Part shown: in pieces, positions 1 to 8,878 of the stretch | How the letters are laid out: every line of letters starts with the position of its first letter | How positions within the stretch are numbered: position 1 is the stretch's first letter | Source of the DNA: SIG440 sp045647905 | GTDB taxonomy: Bacteria > Bacillota > Clostridia > Monoglobales > Monoglobaceae | Length of the DNA: 17,911 nt | Reading direction: 5' to 3' | Assembly: GCA_045647905.1 (NCBI GenBank) | Contig: JAZRMZ010000111.1 | Location: 1-17,911 of the forward strand | Notes under the pieces: model-generated | Told to the model about the DNA's origin: nothing | Databases searched by the model: none | What the model saw: only the letters and a program-made list of their open reading frames with translations | Made by a program: the position numbers and the translations under genes

Positions 1-537
1 AAGTATGGGTCGCCACGGTTTTGGTTCAAGATACCAGGATATGGGCTTTGCTCCAAACCATTCAAGCAGCTGATTAATCAGTCCGTATTCATAATGGAAC
101 AGGATCGTTGCCATATATCCAACAACTACCCACGAAATGAACCTTGGCAAAAACAATATTGTCTGATATGTATTCAGATACACTCTCTTGTCAATCAAGT
201 CCATAAGCAACGCAATCATTACCGAAACCCCCGCCACAATGAAAATTGACAGGAAGTTATAAAACAGAGTATTCAGCAATATTCTTGTTGCCGCATGGGA
301 GGAGAACAAAAACCTGAAGTTCTCAATTCCGTTCCACGCACTGCCAAGAATTCCCTGCTTGGGCTTGAAGTTCTTGAACGCAACAATGGACCCGCCCATG
401 GGTACATAACAGAACACTATCAGCCAAATTATTCCCGGCAGGGCAAGGCACAAAAGTTGTAAGGTCTTTTTGTTTTTTATACTGTTCCTTTTTGATATTA
501 ACCCTTTTTGAATTATCATATTTCCCGTTTTTGTCAT
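1..537 (-). CDS. Sugar ABC transporter permease, LplB family (partial, 3' end outside window)
   Basis: This is an inner-membrane permease subunit of a binding-protein-dependent carbohydrate ABC importer. The first 179 residues are present and the gene runs off the left edge. The start is the ATG at 537, directly after a TGA and about 9 bases after an AAAGGA ribosome binding site. After a short basic N-terminus, hydrophobic segments lie near residues 28-48, 88-113 and 125-147. The stretch around 60-75 (KQGILGSAWNGIENF) and the later FLPRFISWVVVGY are typical of LplB/YtcP-group permeases for oligosaccharides. The EAA loop that contacts the ATPase would lie beyond the window. The family assignment is firm. 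The substrate cannot be read; the upstream membrane-bound AraC regulator is a usual companion of such transporters. Confidence 0.88.
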   Translation of the reverse strand, partial: MTKTGNMIIQKGLISKRNSIKNKKTLQLLCLALPGIIWLIVFCYVPMGGSIVAFKNFKPKQGILGSAWNGIENFRFLFSSHAATRILLNTLFYNFLSIFIVAGVSVMIALLMDLIDKRVYLNTYQTILFLPRFISWVVVGYMATILFHYEYGLINQLLEWFGAKPISWYLEPKPWRPIL

Positions 538-921
538 TCATTTCAATCCTTTCATTCTGACAATTCTTCATTATTGCAACAAGGTTCTCGAAAACTATTC
601 CGGCAGAAAACTCTTGTTATAAATCAAGTATAAACAGACCTGCTTAAAAAGTATAGATACAAAATTCTAATTTTAACTATAAAATTTGCGTAAACACCGT
701 AAAAACGCCAAAAAAGTGCCTTTGGCGCTCGCCTGCGGCGGGCAGAAAAGGATACTCCATGTGCGTTTTGGCGAAGCCAAAAATTTCGCACGAGCATTAA
801 ATCAATGTTTTTGTATAATAGGAAATCCGCAATTTGGTTTCCTATTATACAAAAAAAGCCGATTTCTGTCCCACTGCGGTAGACAGAAACCAACTCTTTT
901 CATTATATTCGTGTTAAAAAT
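538..921. other. 384-bp intergenic region with a hairpin array
   Basis: This gap lies between the AraC-type regulator and the sugar permease. It holds the five-hairpin array at 706-889, listed separately. The rest (538-705) is AT-rich leader with the permease ribosome binding site. I could not find a convincing -35/-10 pair for the permease here. Open frames on both strands across 624-1006 are low-complexity readings of the palindromes and are not called as genes. Confidence 0.7.
706..889. repeat. Array of five consecutive hairpins
   Basis: Five inverted repeats follow one another: 706-712/721-727 (CGCCAAA, 7 bp); 730-733/737-740 (CGCC, 4 bp); 761-765/787-791 (GTGCG) enclosing 766-772/776-782 (TTTTGGC, loop GAA); 808-825/838-855, a perfect 18-bp stem (TTTTTGTATAATAGGAAA) with a 12-base loop; and 863-870/882-889 (TTTCTGTC, 8 bp). 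The stretches after TGCGG at 735 and 875 resemble each other (CTGCGGYRGRCAGAAA), which suggests an internal imperfect duplication. The block is richer in GC than its surroundings. It may be a dispersed intergenic repeat or a structured leader of the permease transcript. The palindromes are directly visible; the role is not known. Confidence 0.7.
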
Positions 922-3108
922 TCAGGCATCCAGATGCAGTTTAAATTCCTGTCGGTACTCCGTGGGTGTCATCCCATATTTTTTCTTGAACATCATCATA
1001 AAATAGTTATGGTTCACACCACCGATATTTTCTATGATGTTTTTAACACTTTTATCTGTTGTCAGCAAATCATTTGCAAATGCCTCCATACGTCTTTCAT
1101 TTATGGCTTCAGATATGGAATTTCCTGTTGCCTGTTTATATTTTTGCGAAAGATACGCTTTGGATAAATTCAATTCTTCAGCAACATCAGTACTGCAGAA
1201 ATTGGGGTTTTGAAAATTTCGTTCAATGATTTCGCGAACCATCTGCATTCTGTCGTCTGCATCACTCAGCTCCGACTCTGCTTCATTTCCAAAAGTGTTT
1301 TCAATAAGTTTTTCAAAGAAATCTTTCATAGCAGACATAGATTTCAAAGAATTGAACTTTGCCGCAAGATTCCCTATGCTGTCAAAACTCCTTCCGTTGC
1401 GCTTACATATGTTAAATATTTTGAACATAAGCATCCACAGAACATTCTTTGCATCATCAATAAACAAAGTTCCGAGCCATTCATACAGTTTTTCAAGTTC
1501 TGTTCTTCTGCCTTCCGCCAAATCAGCACAAACACAGTCAAACCTTTCATTCATTTCCTTTTCATCAGCAGAAACAAGCTTTTTCTTCAGGCTTGCATCA
1601 AGAAAAACTGCACCTTCCAGCATGAACCCATATTCTGCAAGCTGTTGAGTTTGTGAATAAATCTTTGGCAAATCCGATAACTCGCCAACTTCGCTCAACA
1701 TTGCCGAAAGCTGTATGTCCACATATTCTTTCACAGCTTCCTGACATTCACCAAAGGCTGTTCGGCAAGCCTCCGTATTGTCAGAAAATAACAAAAACAC
1801 AATTTCTGCATTTCTTTCAAAAACCGCAATCGCCCTGAGATACTTGTTTATTATCTCCTCACAAATATTGCAAATTCCGTATTTATACAGCAATACATCT
1901 CTGTTTGAATAAGATTCAACAAACTTTTCATATCCGTATATTTCCATTCTGAGAACAGACACCCTGCTCAAATCACATTTTTCATTCTGCAACAAATCGG
2001 ATAAATATTCTCTCGCTTTGCCGATATCCTGTTCATCCGGTTTAAACAAACAATTCACCAGATACTGTTTTTTTGCAACAAACCTGCTATGTCGCCCCAA
2101 CGCCTCATCACGTTGCTGTCTTTTCAATTTTTCTTTATACGTTTCGTTAATCCATCGGATTATAAAACACAGTATCAAAACAACAAGAATGGCAATAACA
2201 AGGCTAAGATTGGTATAAAGCAAGGTTCTTGTTTCGCTCAGGTCGGTTTTGACAGCAGAATTTGGAATTAAACTCAGCATACACAAACCCGTTTTTTCAA
2301 AATTATGTCTGAGCACAAGATATTTTTCGCCATCATAGTTTCTGAGTACAGGAGAGGAAAAATCTGCCGCAAATATATGTTTCATATCAGCTTCAACATG
2401 ACTTTTTATACTGTTGTCACTTCCGTATAGTGCACTGCCTGCCGAATCCAGCATAAATATCTTTGAAAAGAATTTTTCGTTATAGTTTTCAAACACCTCT
2501 GCCAACTTTTTCATATTAACATCAGCTATTATACAACTTTTGCTCCGGAAGCTGGGGTAATACCGAAGTCTCAGAACATTTGCATTTTGAAAATATTCAC
2601 TTGATTCGGTAATAAAATCCTGGCCATCGGTAAAAATAACCATTTTTTCGTCAATTTGTCCGCCCCGTATAATCTGCGACTTTGTTTCGCTGTCAGGAAG
2701 ATTGTCAATATGTACTCTATTGAAAGCACGGTCATATAATGTATGGGTTTTATCGTTATAAACATAAAAGGCATTTACTCTCATAAAACTTCTTCGGCAC
2801 ACATCATCAACTGTCCGTCTGTAATTTCGCATATCCGTAAGCGAAACGTCCTCCGAAAGCATCATATGATTGACGTCACGTTCTGCCGCAGCCGTAAGAA
2901 CAATCTCTTTAATAACATCAAGCATTTCATTCAACGTAACCGAACTTTCAGTAAAAGCTTTCTCAGCATTGTTATTAAATCTTTCAACACGTCTGCTGTT
3001 TGAAACAAATACCGTAATCAGCATCTGCATAATCATAAGGATAACCAACGCTGTTGAAATTAAATTTATTTTACTTTTAAAATTTTCATGTGACAAAAAT
3101 TTGAACAT
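922..3108 (-). CDS. Membrane-anchored AraC-family transcriptional regulator
   Basis: This 728-residue protein likely senses an extracellular ligand and controls a neighbouring sugar-uptake operon. A short cytoplasmic N-terminus leads to a membrane helix at about 13-35. An extracellular sensor region follows (about 36-296), then a second helix at about 297-319, a cytoplasmic linker, a central region (about 375-500) that resembles the degenerate GGDEF-like module found in such regulators, and a C-terminal double helix-turn-helix of AraC type (about 620-722). The latter shows STDVAEELNLSKAYLSQKYK and the closing signature GVNHNYFMMMFKKKYGMTPTEYR. This architecture is known from Clostridia and Paenibacillus regulators next to LplB/YtcP-type transporters. 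The start ATG at 3108 has only a weak ribosome binding site (GGTGAT). The gene sits upstream of the permease in the same direction, 384 bases away. Confidence 0.9.
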   Translation of the reverse strand: MFKFLSHENFKSKINLISTALVILMIMQMLITVFVSNSRRVERFNNNAEKAFTESSVTLNEMLDVIKEIVLTAAAERDVNHMMLSEDVSLTDMRNYRRTVDDVCRRSFMRVNAFYVYNDKTHTLYDRAFNRVHIDNLPDSETKSQIIRGGQIDEKMVIFTDGQDFITESSEYFQNANVLRLRYYPSFRSKSCIIADVNMKKLAEVFENYNEKFFSKIFMLDSAGSALYGSDNSIKSHVEADMKHIFAADFSSPVLRNYDGEKYLVLRHNFEKTGLCMLSLIPNSAVKTDLSETRTLLYTNLSLVIAILVVLILCFIIRWINETYKEKLKRQQRDEALGRHSRFVAKKQYLVNCLFKPDEQDIGKAREYLSDLLQNEKCDLSRVSVLRMEIYGYEKFVESYSNRDVLLYKYGICNICEEIINKYLRAIAVFERNAEIVFLLFSDNTEACRTAFGECQEAVKEYVDIQLSAMLSEVGELSDLPKIYSQTQQLAEYGFMLEGAVFLDASLKKKLVSADEKEMNERFDCVCADLAEGRRTELEKLYEWLGTLFIDDAKNVLWMLMFKIFNICKRNGRSFDSIGNLAAKFNSLKSMSAMKDFFEKLIENTFGNEAESELSDADDRMQMVREIIERNFQNPNFCSTDVAEELNLSKAYLSQKYKQATGNSISEAINERRMEAFANDLLTTDKSVKNIIENIGGVNHNYFMMMFKKKYGMTPTEYRQEFKLHLDA

Positions 3109-3173
3109 TATCTATAATCACCACTCTTTTCATAACGCACATTTCAATACATTCAATATGCTTATCCACAAAT

Positions 3174-3202
3174 ATTATACATTAATTTTAAAGGATAATA
3201 AA
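3174..3202 (-). promoter_or_regulatory. Possible promoter of the AraC-type regulator gene
   Basis: On the minus strand a perfect TATAAT occupies 3179-3174, about 65 bases before the start codon. The hexamer 17 bases upstream (TTTATT) matches the -35 consensus poorly. An activator or extended element might compensate. This is a weak call. Confidence 0.3.
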
Positions 3203-3287
3203 GCACTAAAAATTGTGTTTTTGCTATAAAATTTGAAGATTTGGGTAATATTTCATTGATTTACACCAATTTCAGCATATATTTTGT

Positions 3288-3336
3288 AAAAAAAAAAGTG
3301 GCATGCCGCATTTTTTACAAAATGCAACATGCCACT
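3288..3336 (-). terminator. Rho-independent terminator of the activase/dehydratase fusion gene
   Basis: Just past the stop codon at 3343, the arms AGTGGCATG (3297-3305) and CATGCCACT (3328-3336) form a perfect 9-bp stem. Stacked inside it is a second 7-bp stem, GCATTTT (3308-3314) with AAAATGC (3319-3325) and loop TTAC. On the minus strand the hairpin runs straight into about ten U residues (3297-3288). This is a strong terminator and separates the gene from the AraC regulator. Confidence 0.9.
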
Positions 3337-3342
3337 GTATAT

Positions 3343-6300
3343 TTATTTTTCCACGGGCATTTTTTCATCAGCCCTTTTTACTTTTTCCGAAGCCCTGACC
3401 TCGTTATCAGCCATAGCTTTTTTTGCCGTTGTGAGCATCAGCTTTATTCTGTTAAGCTGATTAACCTCACTTGCGCCGGGGTCATAATCAACAGGGGCAA
3501 TATTCGCCTGAGGATAAGCCTTCTTTAATGCCTTTATAACACCCTTGCCAACAACATGATTGGGAAGACAGCCAAAAGGCTGAATACAAACTATATTTGG
3601 CACACCTGAAAGCACAAGCTCACACATTTCACCCGTCAAAAACCATCCTTCACCATACTGATTACCCAAAGACAAAAAAGGTTTTGCAAGTTCACCAACC
3701 TCCTCTATTTTCATTGGGGCTTCAAACCGTTTGCTTGCCTCAAGAGCATCAATTGCAGGCTGTCTCAGCCTCCGCACAACCTTGACAATGGAATTGGCAA
3801 CAAAAGCCGTGAAAAACTTTCCACCAAGAAATTTATGTCTGTAATCAATGTTATATACGCTGTAATTCAAGAAATCAAGCAAATCGGGAACAACCGCTTC
3901 TGCACCCTCTTTTTCAAGCAACTCTACAATATGATTATTGGCAAGGGGCATATACTTCACAAGGATTTCGCCAACAATCCCAACTCTCGGTTTTTTGACA
4001 TTTTCATTAATGGGTAACTCATCAAATGCCTTCACAATCTCATAACAAAGCTGCTTATATTTATAGCCCGATTTATGGTTCACAATGGATTCAATACAAA
4101 TATCACGCCATTTTTTGTGAAGTTCATTTGCAGAACCCTTTATTAATTCATAAGGACGCACACGGTAAAGGCATCTCATAAACAAATCACCGTAAACAAC
4201 CGCCTTTGCAGCATCAAACAGAAGCCGTTTGGGTAATCTGAAACCCTCGCTCTTTTCCATTCCGTTAAAATTAAGAGAAACAACCGGAATGTGGGGAAGT
4301 CCTGCTTTTTCAAGAGCACGGCGAATGAATCCCACATAATTGCTCGCACGGCAACAGCCGCCCGTCTGAGACATAATCACAGCAAGCCTGTTTGTATCAT
4401 ATCTTCCCGAAAGAACCGCTTCCATAATCTGACCGATTGACGTAATGGATGGGAAGCAAGCATCATTATTGACAAACTTCAAGCCAACATCAATGGCACT
4501 TCGGTTATCATTGTCAAGTATAACCAAATTGAAACCATATTTTTTGAAAATAGGTTCAAGAAAATCAAAATGGATTGGGCTCATCTGAGGTGCCAAAATT
4601 GTGTAGCCTTCGTCAAACATCTTCTTTGTAAATTCGGCACGTTTATAATTCATAGGCTTAGGTTCAGCGTTAATGCCGTTTTTGAGACGCATATTCATTG
4701 CCGAAATAAGACTTCTGACTCTGATTCGTGCCGCACCAAGATTGTTTACTTCGTCAATCTTGATAACCGTATAAAGTTTGTTTGAATTTTCAAGAATTTC
4801 GGAAACCTGATCGGTTGTAACCGCATCAAGCCCACAACCAAAGGAATTAAGCTGAATAAGCTCAAGGTCATTTCTGCCGCTCACAAACTGCGCTGCACTA
4901 TAAAGCCTTGAATGATACACCCATTGGTCATTCACACGCAAAGATTCAATCCGGCTGTAATCAAAGGGTAAGCTATCCTCGGTAAGCACCGAAAGATTAT
5001 AAGATGCAATCATTTCGGGAATACCATGGTTAATTTCAGGGTCAATATGATAAGGTCTTCCTGCAAGAACAATGCCCTTGCCGCCCGATTCTTCCATCAT
5101 ACGGAGCACACGCATTCCCTCTGCCTTAATATCCTCTTTTGCCTTTATCTGTTCTGTCCAAGCCGCATCAACAGCCCGACCAACTTCACTGGCAGAAATA
5201 TCCCATAATTCCTTGCATAAATCAACCAGGCGTTTTTTTGCAATTTCCTTGCCTGTAAACGCTATGAACGGACGAATATAATTAACATCACCGTTTATCA
5301 CAGACTCCACATTATTTTTCAGATTTTCGGGATATGACACAACAATGGGACAGTTATAGTTATTCTGCAGTTTTTCCGTTTCCGGATTTTCAAAAAGAAC
5401 ACAAGGATGAAAAATTGTTTTTATACCCTTATTAACAAGCCATTCAACATGTCCGTGAGCCAGTTTTGCAGGATAACACTCAGACTCGGACGGAATTGAT
5501 TCCATTCCCAGCTCATAAAGCTTTCGGTCAGAAAATGGTGACAATTCAACCGAGAAACCAAGCTCCTTAAAGAATGTTGCCCAAAAAGGAAAGTTTTCAT
5601 AAATATTCAGAACTCTCGGTATTCCGATTGTTCCTCTTGGTGCATTTTCAAGAGGCTCATAGTCAAAAATACGTTTTCTTTTGTATTCAACCATATTTGG
5701 AGCTTTTTCCGCACCGTCGCCGCCCAAAGCCTTTTCACAACGGTTTCCCGTTATGTGGCGTTTTCCGTCATGGAATTTATTGACCGTCAGCATACAATTA
5801 TTGGAGCAGCCTCCGCAACGAACAGCGGTTGTGGTATATGTAAGGTTCACAATTTCGTCAAATGACAAAATCGAAGATTCTTTGCCATTGCAACGCTCCT
5901 GAGCAATCAACGCCGCACCGAAAGCACCCATAATTCCCGAAATATCGGGGCAAATTGCCATAACCCCCGAAACCTTTTCAAAGGCACGGAGAACCGCATG
6001 GTTATAAAAGGTCCCCCCCTGAACAACAATGTGTTTTCCAAGTTCATCAGCACTTCCCAGCTTTATCACTTTGAACAGTGCATTTTTTATTACTGAATAA
6101 GCAAGACCTGAAGATATATCAGCAACCGATGCACCTTCCTTTTGTGCCTGCTTGACGTTTGAATTCATAAACACCGTACACCTTGTGCCCAGGTCAACGG
6201 GATTTTCTGCAAAAAGAGCCTCTTTTGCAAATTCCTGCACCGTGTATCCAAGGGAAGTGGCAAAATTTTCAATGAACGAGCCACAGCCCGATGAGCAGGC

Positions 6301-7623
6301 TTCATTGAGCAAAATGGTATCAACCGCACCATGTTTCAACTTGATGCACTTCATGTCCTGACCGCCAATATCAAGAACGCAATCAACATCCTTTTCAAAG
6401 AACTTTGCGGCGGTGCAATGGGCAATGGTTTCAACCTCGCCTTCATCGAGATGAAATGCGTTTTTGAGAAGCGCCTCGCCGTAGCCCGTTGAACAGGAGC
6501 CCGCAATCACAGCAGTTTTTGGCATTTTGTCACGCAAAGCCGCAATTGCCGTTTGAGCTGTTTTTATGGGATTGCCCTGATTGTTTGAGTAAAATGAGAA
6601 AAGAAGCTGACCTTCCTCGCCAATCAAAGCAAGTTTTGTTGTTGTTGACCCTGCATCAATGCCAAGAAAGCATTTGCCCGAATATTCAGACAAATCACCT
6701 TTCTTCACCACATCCCGTTTGTGACGGTTGCAAAAGTCAATATACTCCTGCTCATTCAAAAACAGTGGGTCGAGACGATTTATTTCAAATTTGATTTTAA
6801 TTCCGTTTTTTAGTTTTTCAATAAGATTATCAATTTCAAAGGTTTTTGAATCGTTCGCTTCCAAAGCCGAACCCAATGCCGCAAAAAGATGGGAATTTTC
6901 GGGGTCAACGGTTGTTTCGGTAGTCAGCTTCAATGTTCGGATAAACGCCTTTTTCAGTTCAGGCAGAAAATGCAAAGGTCCTCCTAAAAATGCAACACAG
7001 CCCCGAATGGGCTTTCCGCAGGCAAGCCCCGAAATGGTCTGATTAACAACTGCCTGAAATATTGATGCCGCAAGGTCAGGCTTGCTTGCTCCCTCATTAA
7101 TCAATGGTTGTATATCGGTTTTTGCAAAAACACCGCAACGTGCCGCAATGGGATAAATCTGATTATAGCTTTCAGCCTCCTGATTAAGTCCCGTTGCATC
7201 TGTCTGGAGAAGTGCCGCCATCTGGTCAATAAACGAACCTGTACCGCCGGCACAAACACCATTCATACGTTCTTCAAGTCCACCATCAAAATAAATAATT
7301 TTTGCATCTTCACCGCCAAGCTCAATGGCAACATCCGTCTGAGGAGCAACCTCCTGGAGTGCCGAAGCAACAGCCGCAACCTCCTGAACAAAGGGGATTC
7401 CCATTGCCTTTCCGAGATTAATGGAGCCCGAACCGGTTATATTAAGACGAAGCAAACAATCCCCAAGAACGCATTTTGCTTCCTGAAGCAAATCAGACAA
7501 AGTTTCCTGAATATGTGCAAAATGTCTGCGGTATTCCCCGTATACAATTCTATTCTCTTCATCAATTATAACTAATTTAACTGTAGTAGAACCTACATCA
7601 ATTCCTGCACGGTATGTTTTCAT
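3343..7623 (-). CDS. Acyl-CoA dehydratase activase / 2-hydroxyacyl-CoA dehydratase-type fusion protein
   Basis: This 1426-residue cytoplasmic iron-sulfur protein belongs to the family that couples ATP hydrolysis to low-potential electron transfer. Two BadF/HgdC-type ATPase modules come first. Module one (about 4-255) has DVGSTTVK, the cluster-binding CAGGTGSF (Cys124) and CGVFAKTDI (Cys163). Module two (about 318-575) has DAGSTTTK, ACSSGCGSF (Cys443) and RCTVFMNSN (Cys482). A CGGCSNNC motif follows at 603-610. A DUF2229-like region covers about 665-880 (ESECYPAKLAHGHVE near 713). A C-terminal part resembling the dehydratase D component has cysteines in NSFGCGLDA (about 926), QTGGCCRASNY (about 1086) and IQPFGCLPN (about 1347), plausible ligands of a 4Fe-4S or double-cubane cluster. 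The start ATG at 7623 follows GGAGG by a short four-base spacer. The gene is monocistronic with its own promoter and terminator. The family is certain; the physiological substrate is not established. Confidence 0.92.
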   Translation of the reverse strand: MKTYRAGIDVGSTTVKLVIIDEENRIVYGEYRRHFAHIQETLSDLLQEAKCVLGDCLLRLNITGSGSINLGKAMGIPFVQEVAAVASALQEVAPQTDVAIELGGEDAKIIYFDGGLEERMNGVCAGGTGSFIDQMAALLQTDATGLNQEAESYNQIYPIAARCGVFAKTDIQPLINEGASKPDLAASIFQAVVNQTISGLACGKPIRGCVAFLGGPLHFLPELKKAFIRTLKLTTETTVDPENSHLFAALGSALEANDSKTFEIDNLIEKLKNGIKIKFEINRLDPLFLNEQEYIDFCNRHKRDVVKKGDLSEYSGKCFLGIDAGSTTTKLALIGEEGQLLFSFYSNNQGNPIKTAQTAIAALRDKMPKTAVIAGSCSTGYGEALLKNAFHLDEGEVETIAHCTAAKFFEKDVDCVLDIGGQDMKCIKLKHGAVDTILLNEACSSGCGSFIENFATSLGYTVQEFAKEALFAENPVDLGTRCTVFMNSNVKQAQKEGASVADISSGLAYSVIKNALFKVIKLGSADELGKHIVVQGGTFYNHAVLRAFEKVSGVMAICPDISGIMGAFGAALIAQERCNGKESSILSFDEIVNLTYTTTAVRCGGCSNNCMLTVNKFHDGKRHITGNRCEKALGGDGAEKAPNMVEYKRKRIFDYEPLENAPRGTIGIPRVLNIYENFPFWATFFKELGFSVELSPFSDRKLYELGMESIPSESECYPAKLAHGHVEWLVNKGIKTIFHPCVLFENPETEKLQNNYNCPIVVSYPENLKNNVESVINGDVNYIRPFIAFTGKEIAKKRLVDLCKELWDISASEVGRAVDAAWTEQIKAKEDIKAEGMRVLRMMEESGGKGIVLAGRPYHIDPEINHGIPEMIASYNLSVLTEDSLPFDYSRIESLRVNDQWVYHSRLYSAAQFVSGRNDLELIQLNSFGCGLDAVTTDQVSEILENSNKLYTVIKIDEVNNLGAARIRVRSLISAMNMRLKNGINAEPKPMNYKRAEFTKKMFDEGYTILAPQMSPIHFDFLEPIFKKYGFNLVILDNDNRSAIDVGLKFVNNDACFPSITSIGQIMEAVLSGRYDTNRLAVIMSQTGGCCRASNYVGFIRRALEKAGLPHIPVVSLNFNGMEKSEGFRLPKRLLFDAAKAVVYGDLFMRCLYRVRPYELIKGSANELHKKWRDICIESIVNHKSGYKYKQLCYEIVKAFDELPINENVKKPRVGIVGEILVKYMPLANNHIVELLEKEGAEAVVPDLLDFLNYSVYNIDYRHKFLGGKFFTAFVANSIVKVVRRLRQPAIDALEASKRFEAPMKIEEVGELAKPFLSLGNQYGEGWFLTGEMCELVLSGVPNIVCIQPFGCLPNHVVGKGVIKALKKAYPQANIAPVDYDPGASEVNQLNRIKLMLTTAKKAMADNEVRASEKVKRADEKMPVEK

Positions 7624-7683
7624 AAATCCTCCACATACAACGGATATTCCTTCATATTCCGCAAATAAATAACCTATTCTGAC

Positions 7684-7713
7684 AGTATATCATATTTTTT
7701 TCAAACATGCCAA
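7684..7713 (-). promoter_or_regulatory. Probable promoter of the activase/dehydratase fusion gene
   Basis: On the minus strand TTGGCA (7713-7708) and TATACT (7689-7684) are separated by 18 bases. Transcription would start near 7677, giving a leader of about 54 bases before the ATG at 7623. The pair resembles a housekeeping sigma-A promoter. It lies immediately after the stop of the anion permease gene, where no terminator hairpin is visible. Confidence 0.55.
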
Positions 7714-7738
7714 CACTTTTTATAAATTTAACATAAAA

Positions 7739-8842
7739 TTAACATAACACAAAGCTCATCAACACCAGCAAAACCAACAGAATCCCAAAATTATACAAAC
7801 AAAACTCTTTTATGTACGTCTTCATATTTTCAGGCTCATGTTTGAGATATTCCCTGAATGTAATCAAGCTTGCAAGAGATGCAATTAAGGTACCCGTTCC
7901 GCCGATATTGACCGCAACAAGAAGTTCGGGATAATTTTCAGTGAATTGCGACAGCAATATTGCACTGGGAACATTGCTTATAAACTGACAGGACAGCACA
8001 CCGAACAGCAAGGTGTTTTTTTCGATAAGCCAACCAAGAAAGTTGCTGACAACAGGAATTCTTGCCATATTTCCTGCAAAAACAAAAAATGCACAAAATG
8101 TGAAAAGCAGAGAATAGTCAACCTTTTTCAGTGCCTTTCTGTCAGCAAAAAACAGTACGGAAGGAATAATCACCAACCCCCACAAATAGTCAATCCATCT
8201 GAAAACAATCAGAATTGAAAAAGCAAACAGAATGAGGTAAAGTATGGTTTTTCGCCAATCAAGTTTTTTTGCAAAAGGCTTTTCAATCACAAGCTGTTGT
8301 TTCCTGACTCTGAAACAGCAGAGGGTAATCAATATCACCGAAACAACAAAAGGCAAAAACATTATTTTCACAAATTCCCATGTGGGAATTTCAAAGAAAG
8401 TATAAAGATACAAATTCTGTGGATTTCCGAAGGGTGTCAACATTCCGCCAAGATTTGCAGCAATGTTCTGCATAATAAAGGTGAATGCCATATATTCTTC
8501 GTTTTCCGTCGTGTCAAGAACATAATACCCAAGGGGTAAAAACGTAATCAATGCCATATCGTTCGCAATGAGCATTGAACCGATAAAGGTTATGTACACA
8601 AGAGCGATAACCGCCGACCTTGCGGTTTTGAAAACACGGACAATTTCACTTGCCACAATTCTGAAAAACAAAATATTTTTCAGAGCACAAACAACCGCCA
8701 GTGTGCAAAACAAACAGGTCAGCGTTTTAAAATCAAAATATCCGATATATTCCGCATCGGGAGGAACAAAAAACGCAGTTACAACAGCCGCACAAAAGGC
8801 AATGCACGCAACCGCATTTTTCTTCACAAAATTTTTCACCAT
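7739..8842 (-). CDS. IT-superfamily (SLC13/ArsB/CitM-like) anion permease
   Basis: This 367-residue polytopic membrane protein has about ten hydrophobic segments. It shows the duplicated signatures of the ion-transporter superfamily: in the first half ANDMALITFLPLG (about 94-106) and NLGGMLTPFGNPQN (130-143); in the second half SNVPSAILLSQF (289-300) and NIGGTGTLIASL (312-323). The paired Asn-Pro/Gly loops bind the anion and sodium in characterised relatives. Related proteins carry citrate, dicarboxylates, sulfate or arsenite, and the substrate cannot be chosen from sequence. It is slightly shorter than many family members but looks complete. The start at 8842 has AGGA ten bases upstream. It lies 36 bases after the truncated sigma-G gene, in the same direction, so co-transcription is likely. 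Confidence 0.82.
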   Translation of the reverse strand: MVKNFVKKNAVACIAFCAAVVTAFFVPPDAEYIGYFDFKTLTCLFCTLAVVCALKNILFFRIVASEIVRVFKTARSAVIALVYITFIGSMLIANDMALITFLPLGYYVLDTTENEEYMAFTFIMQNIAANLGGMLTPFGNPQNLYLYTFFEIPTWEFVKIMFLPFVVSVILITLCCFRVRKQQLVIEKPFAKKLDWRKTILYLILFAFSILIVFRWIDYLWGLVIIPSVLFFADRKALKKVDYSLLFTFCAFFVFAGNMARIPVVSNFLGWLIEKNTLLFGVLSCQFISNVPSAILLSQFTENYPELLVAVNIGGTGTLIASLASLITFREYLKHEPENMKTYIKEFCLYNFGILLVLLVLMSFVLC

Positions 8843-8862
8843 ATTTCACCATTCCTATGTAC

Positions 8863-8875
8863 GGGGCTTTGCCCC
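8863..8875. repeat. Short GC hairpin between the truncated sigma-G and permease genes
   Basis: GGGGC (8863-8867) and GCCCC (8871-8875) form a 5-bp stem with a TTT loop, four bases beyond the sigma-G stop codon. No U tract follows on the minus strand, so it is not a standard terminator. It could be a weak pause site or a small repeat remnant. Confidence 0.35.
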
Positions 8876-8878
8876 TGA

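Noticed and set aside
323..571. Cysteine-containing 82-codon minus-strand frame
   Set aside because: It is an out-of-frame reading of the permease gene start; the correct frame from 537 gives clear LplB similarity.
706..889. CRISPR array
   Set aside because: The palindromes differ in sequence and length; there are no identical repeats with regular spacers.
624..1006. Overlapping frames on both strands over the hairpin array
   Set aside because: Their translations mirror the palindromes, have no ribosome binding sites and resemble no protein family, so the region is treated as a repeat.
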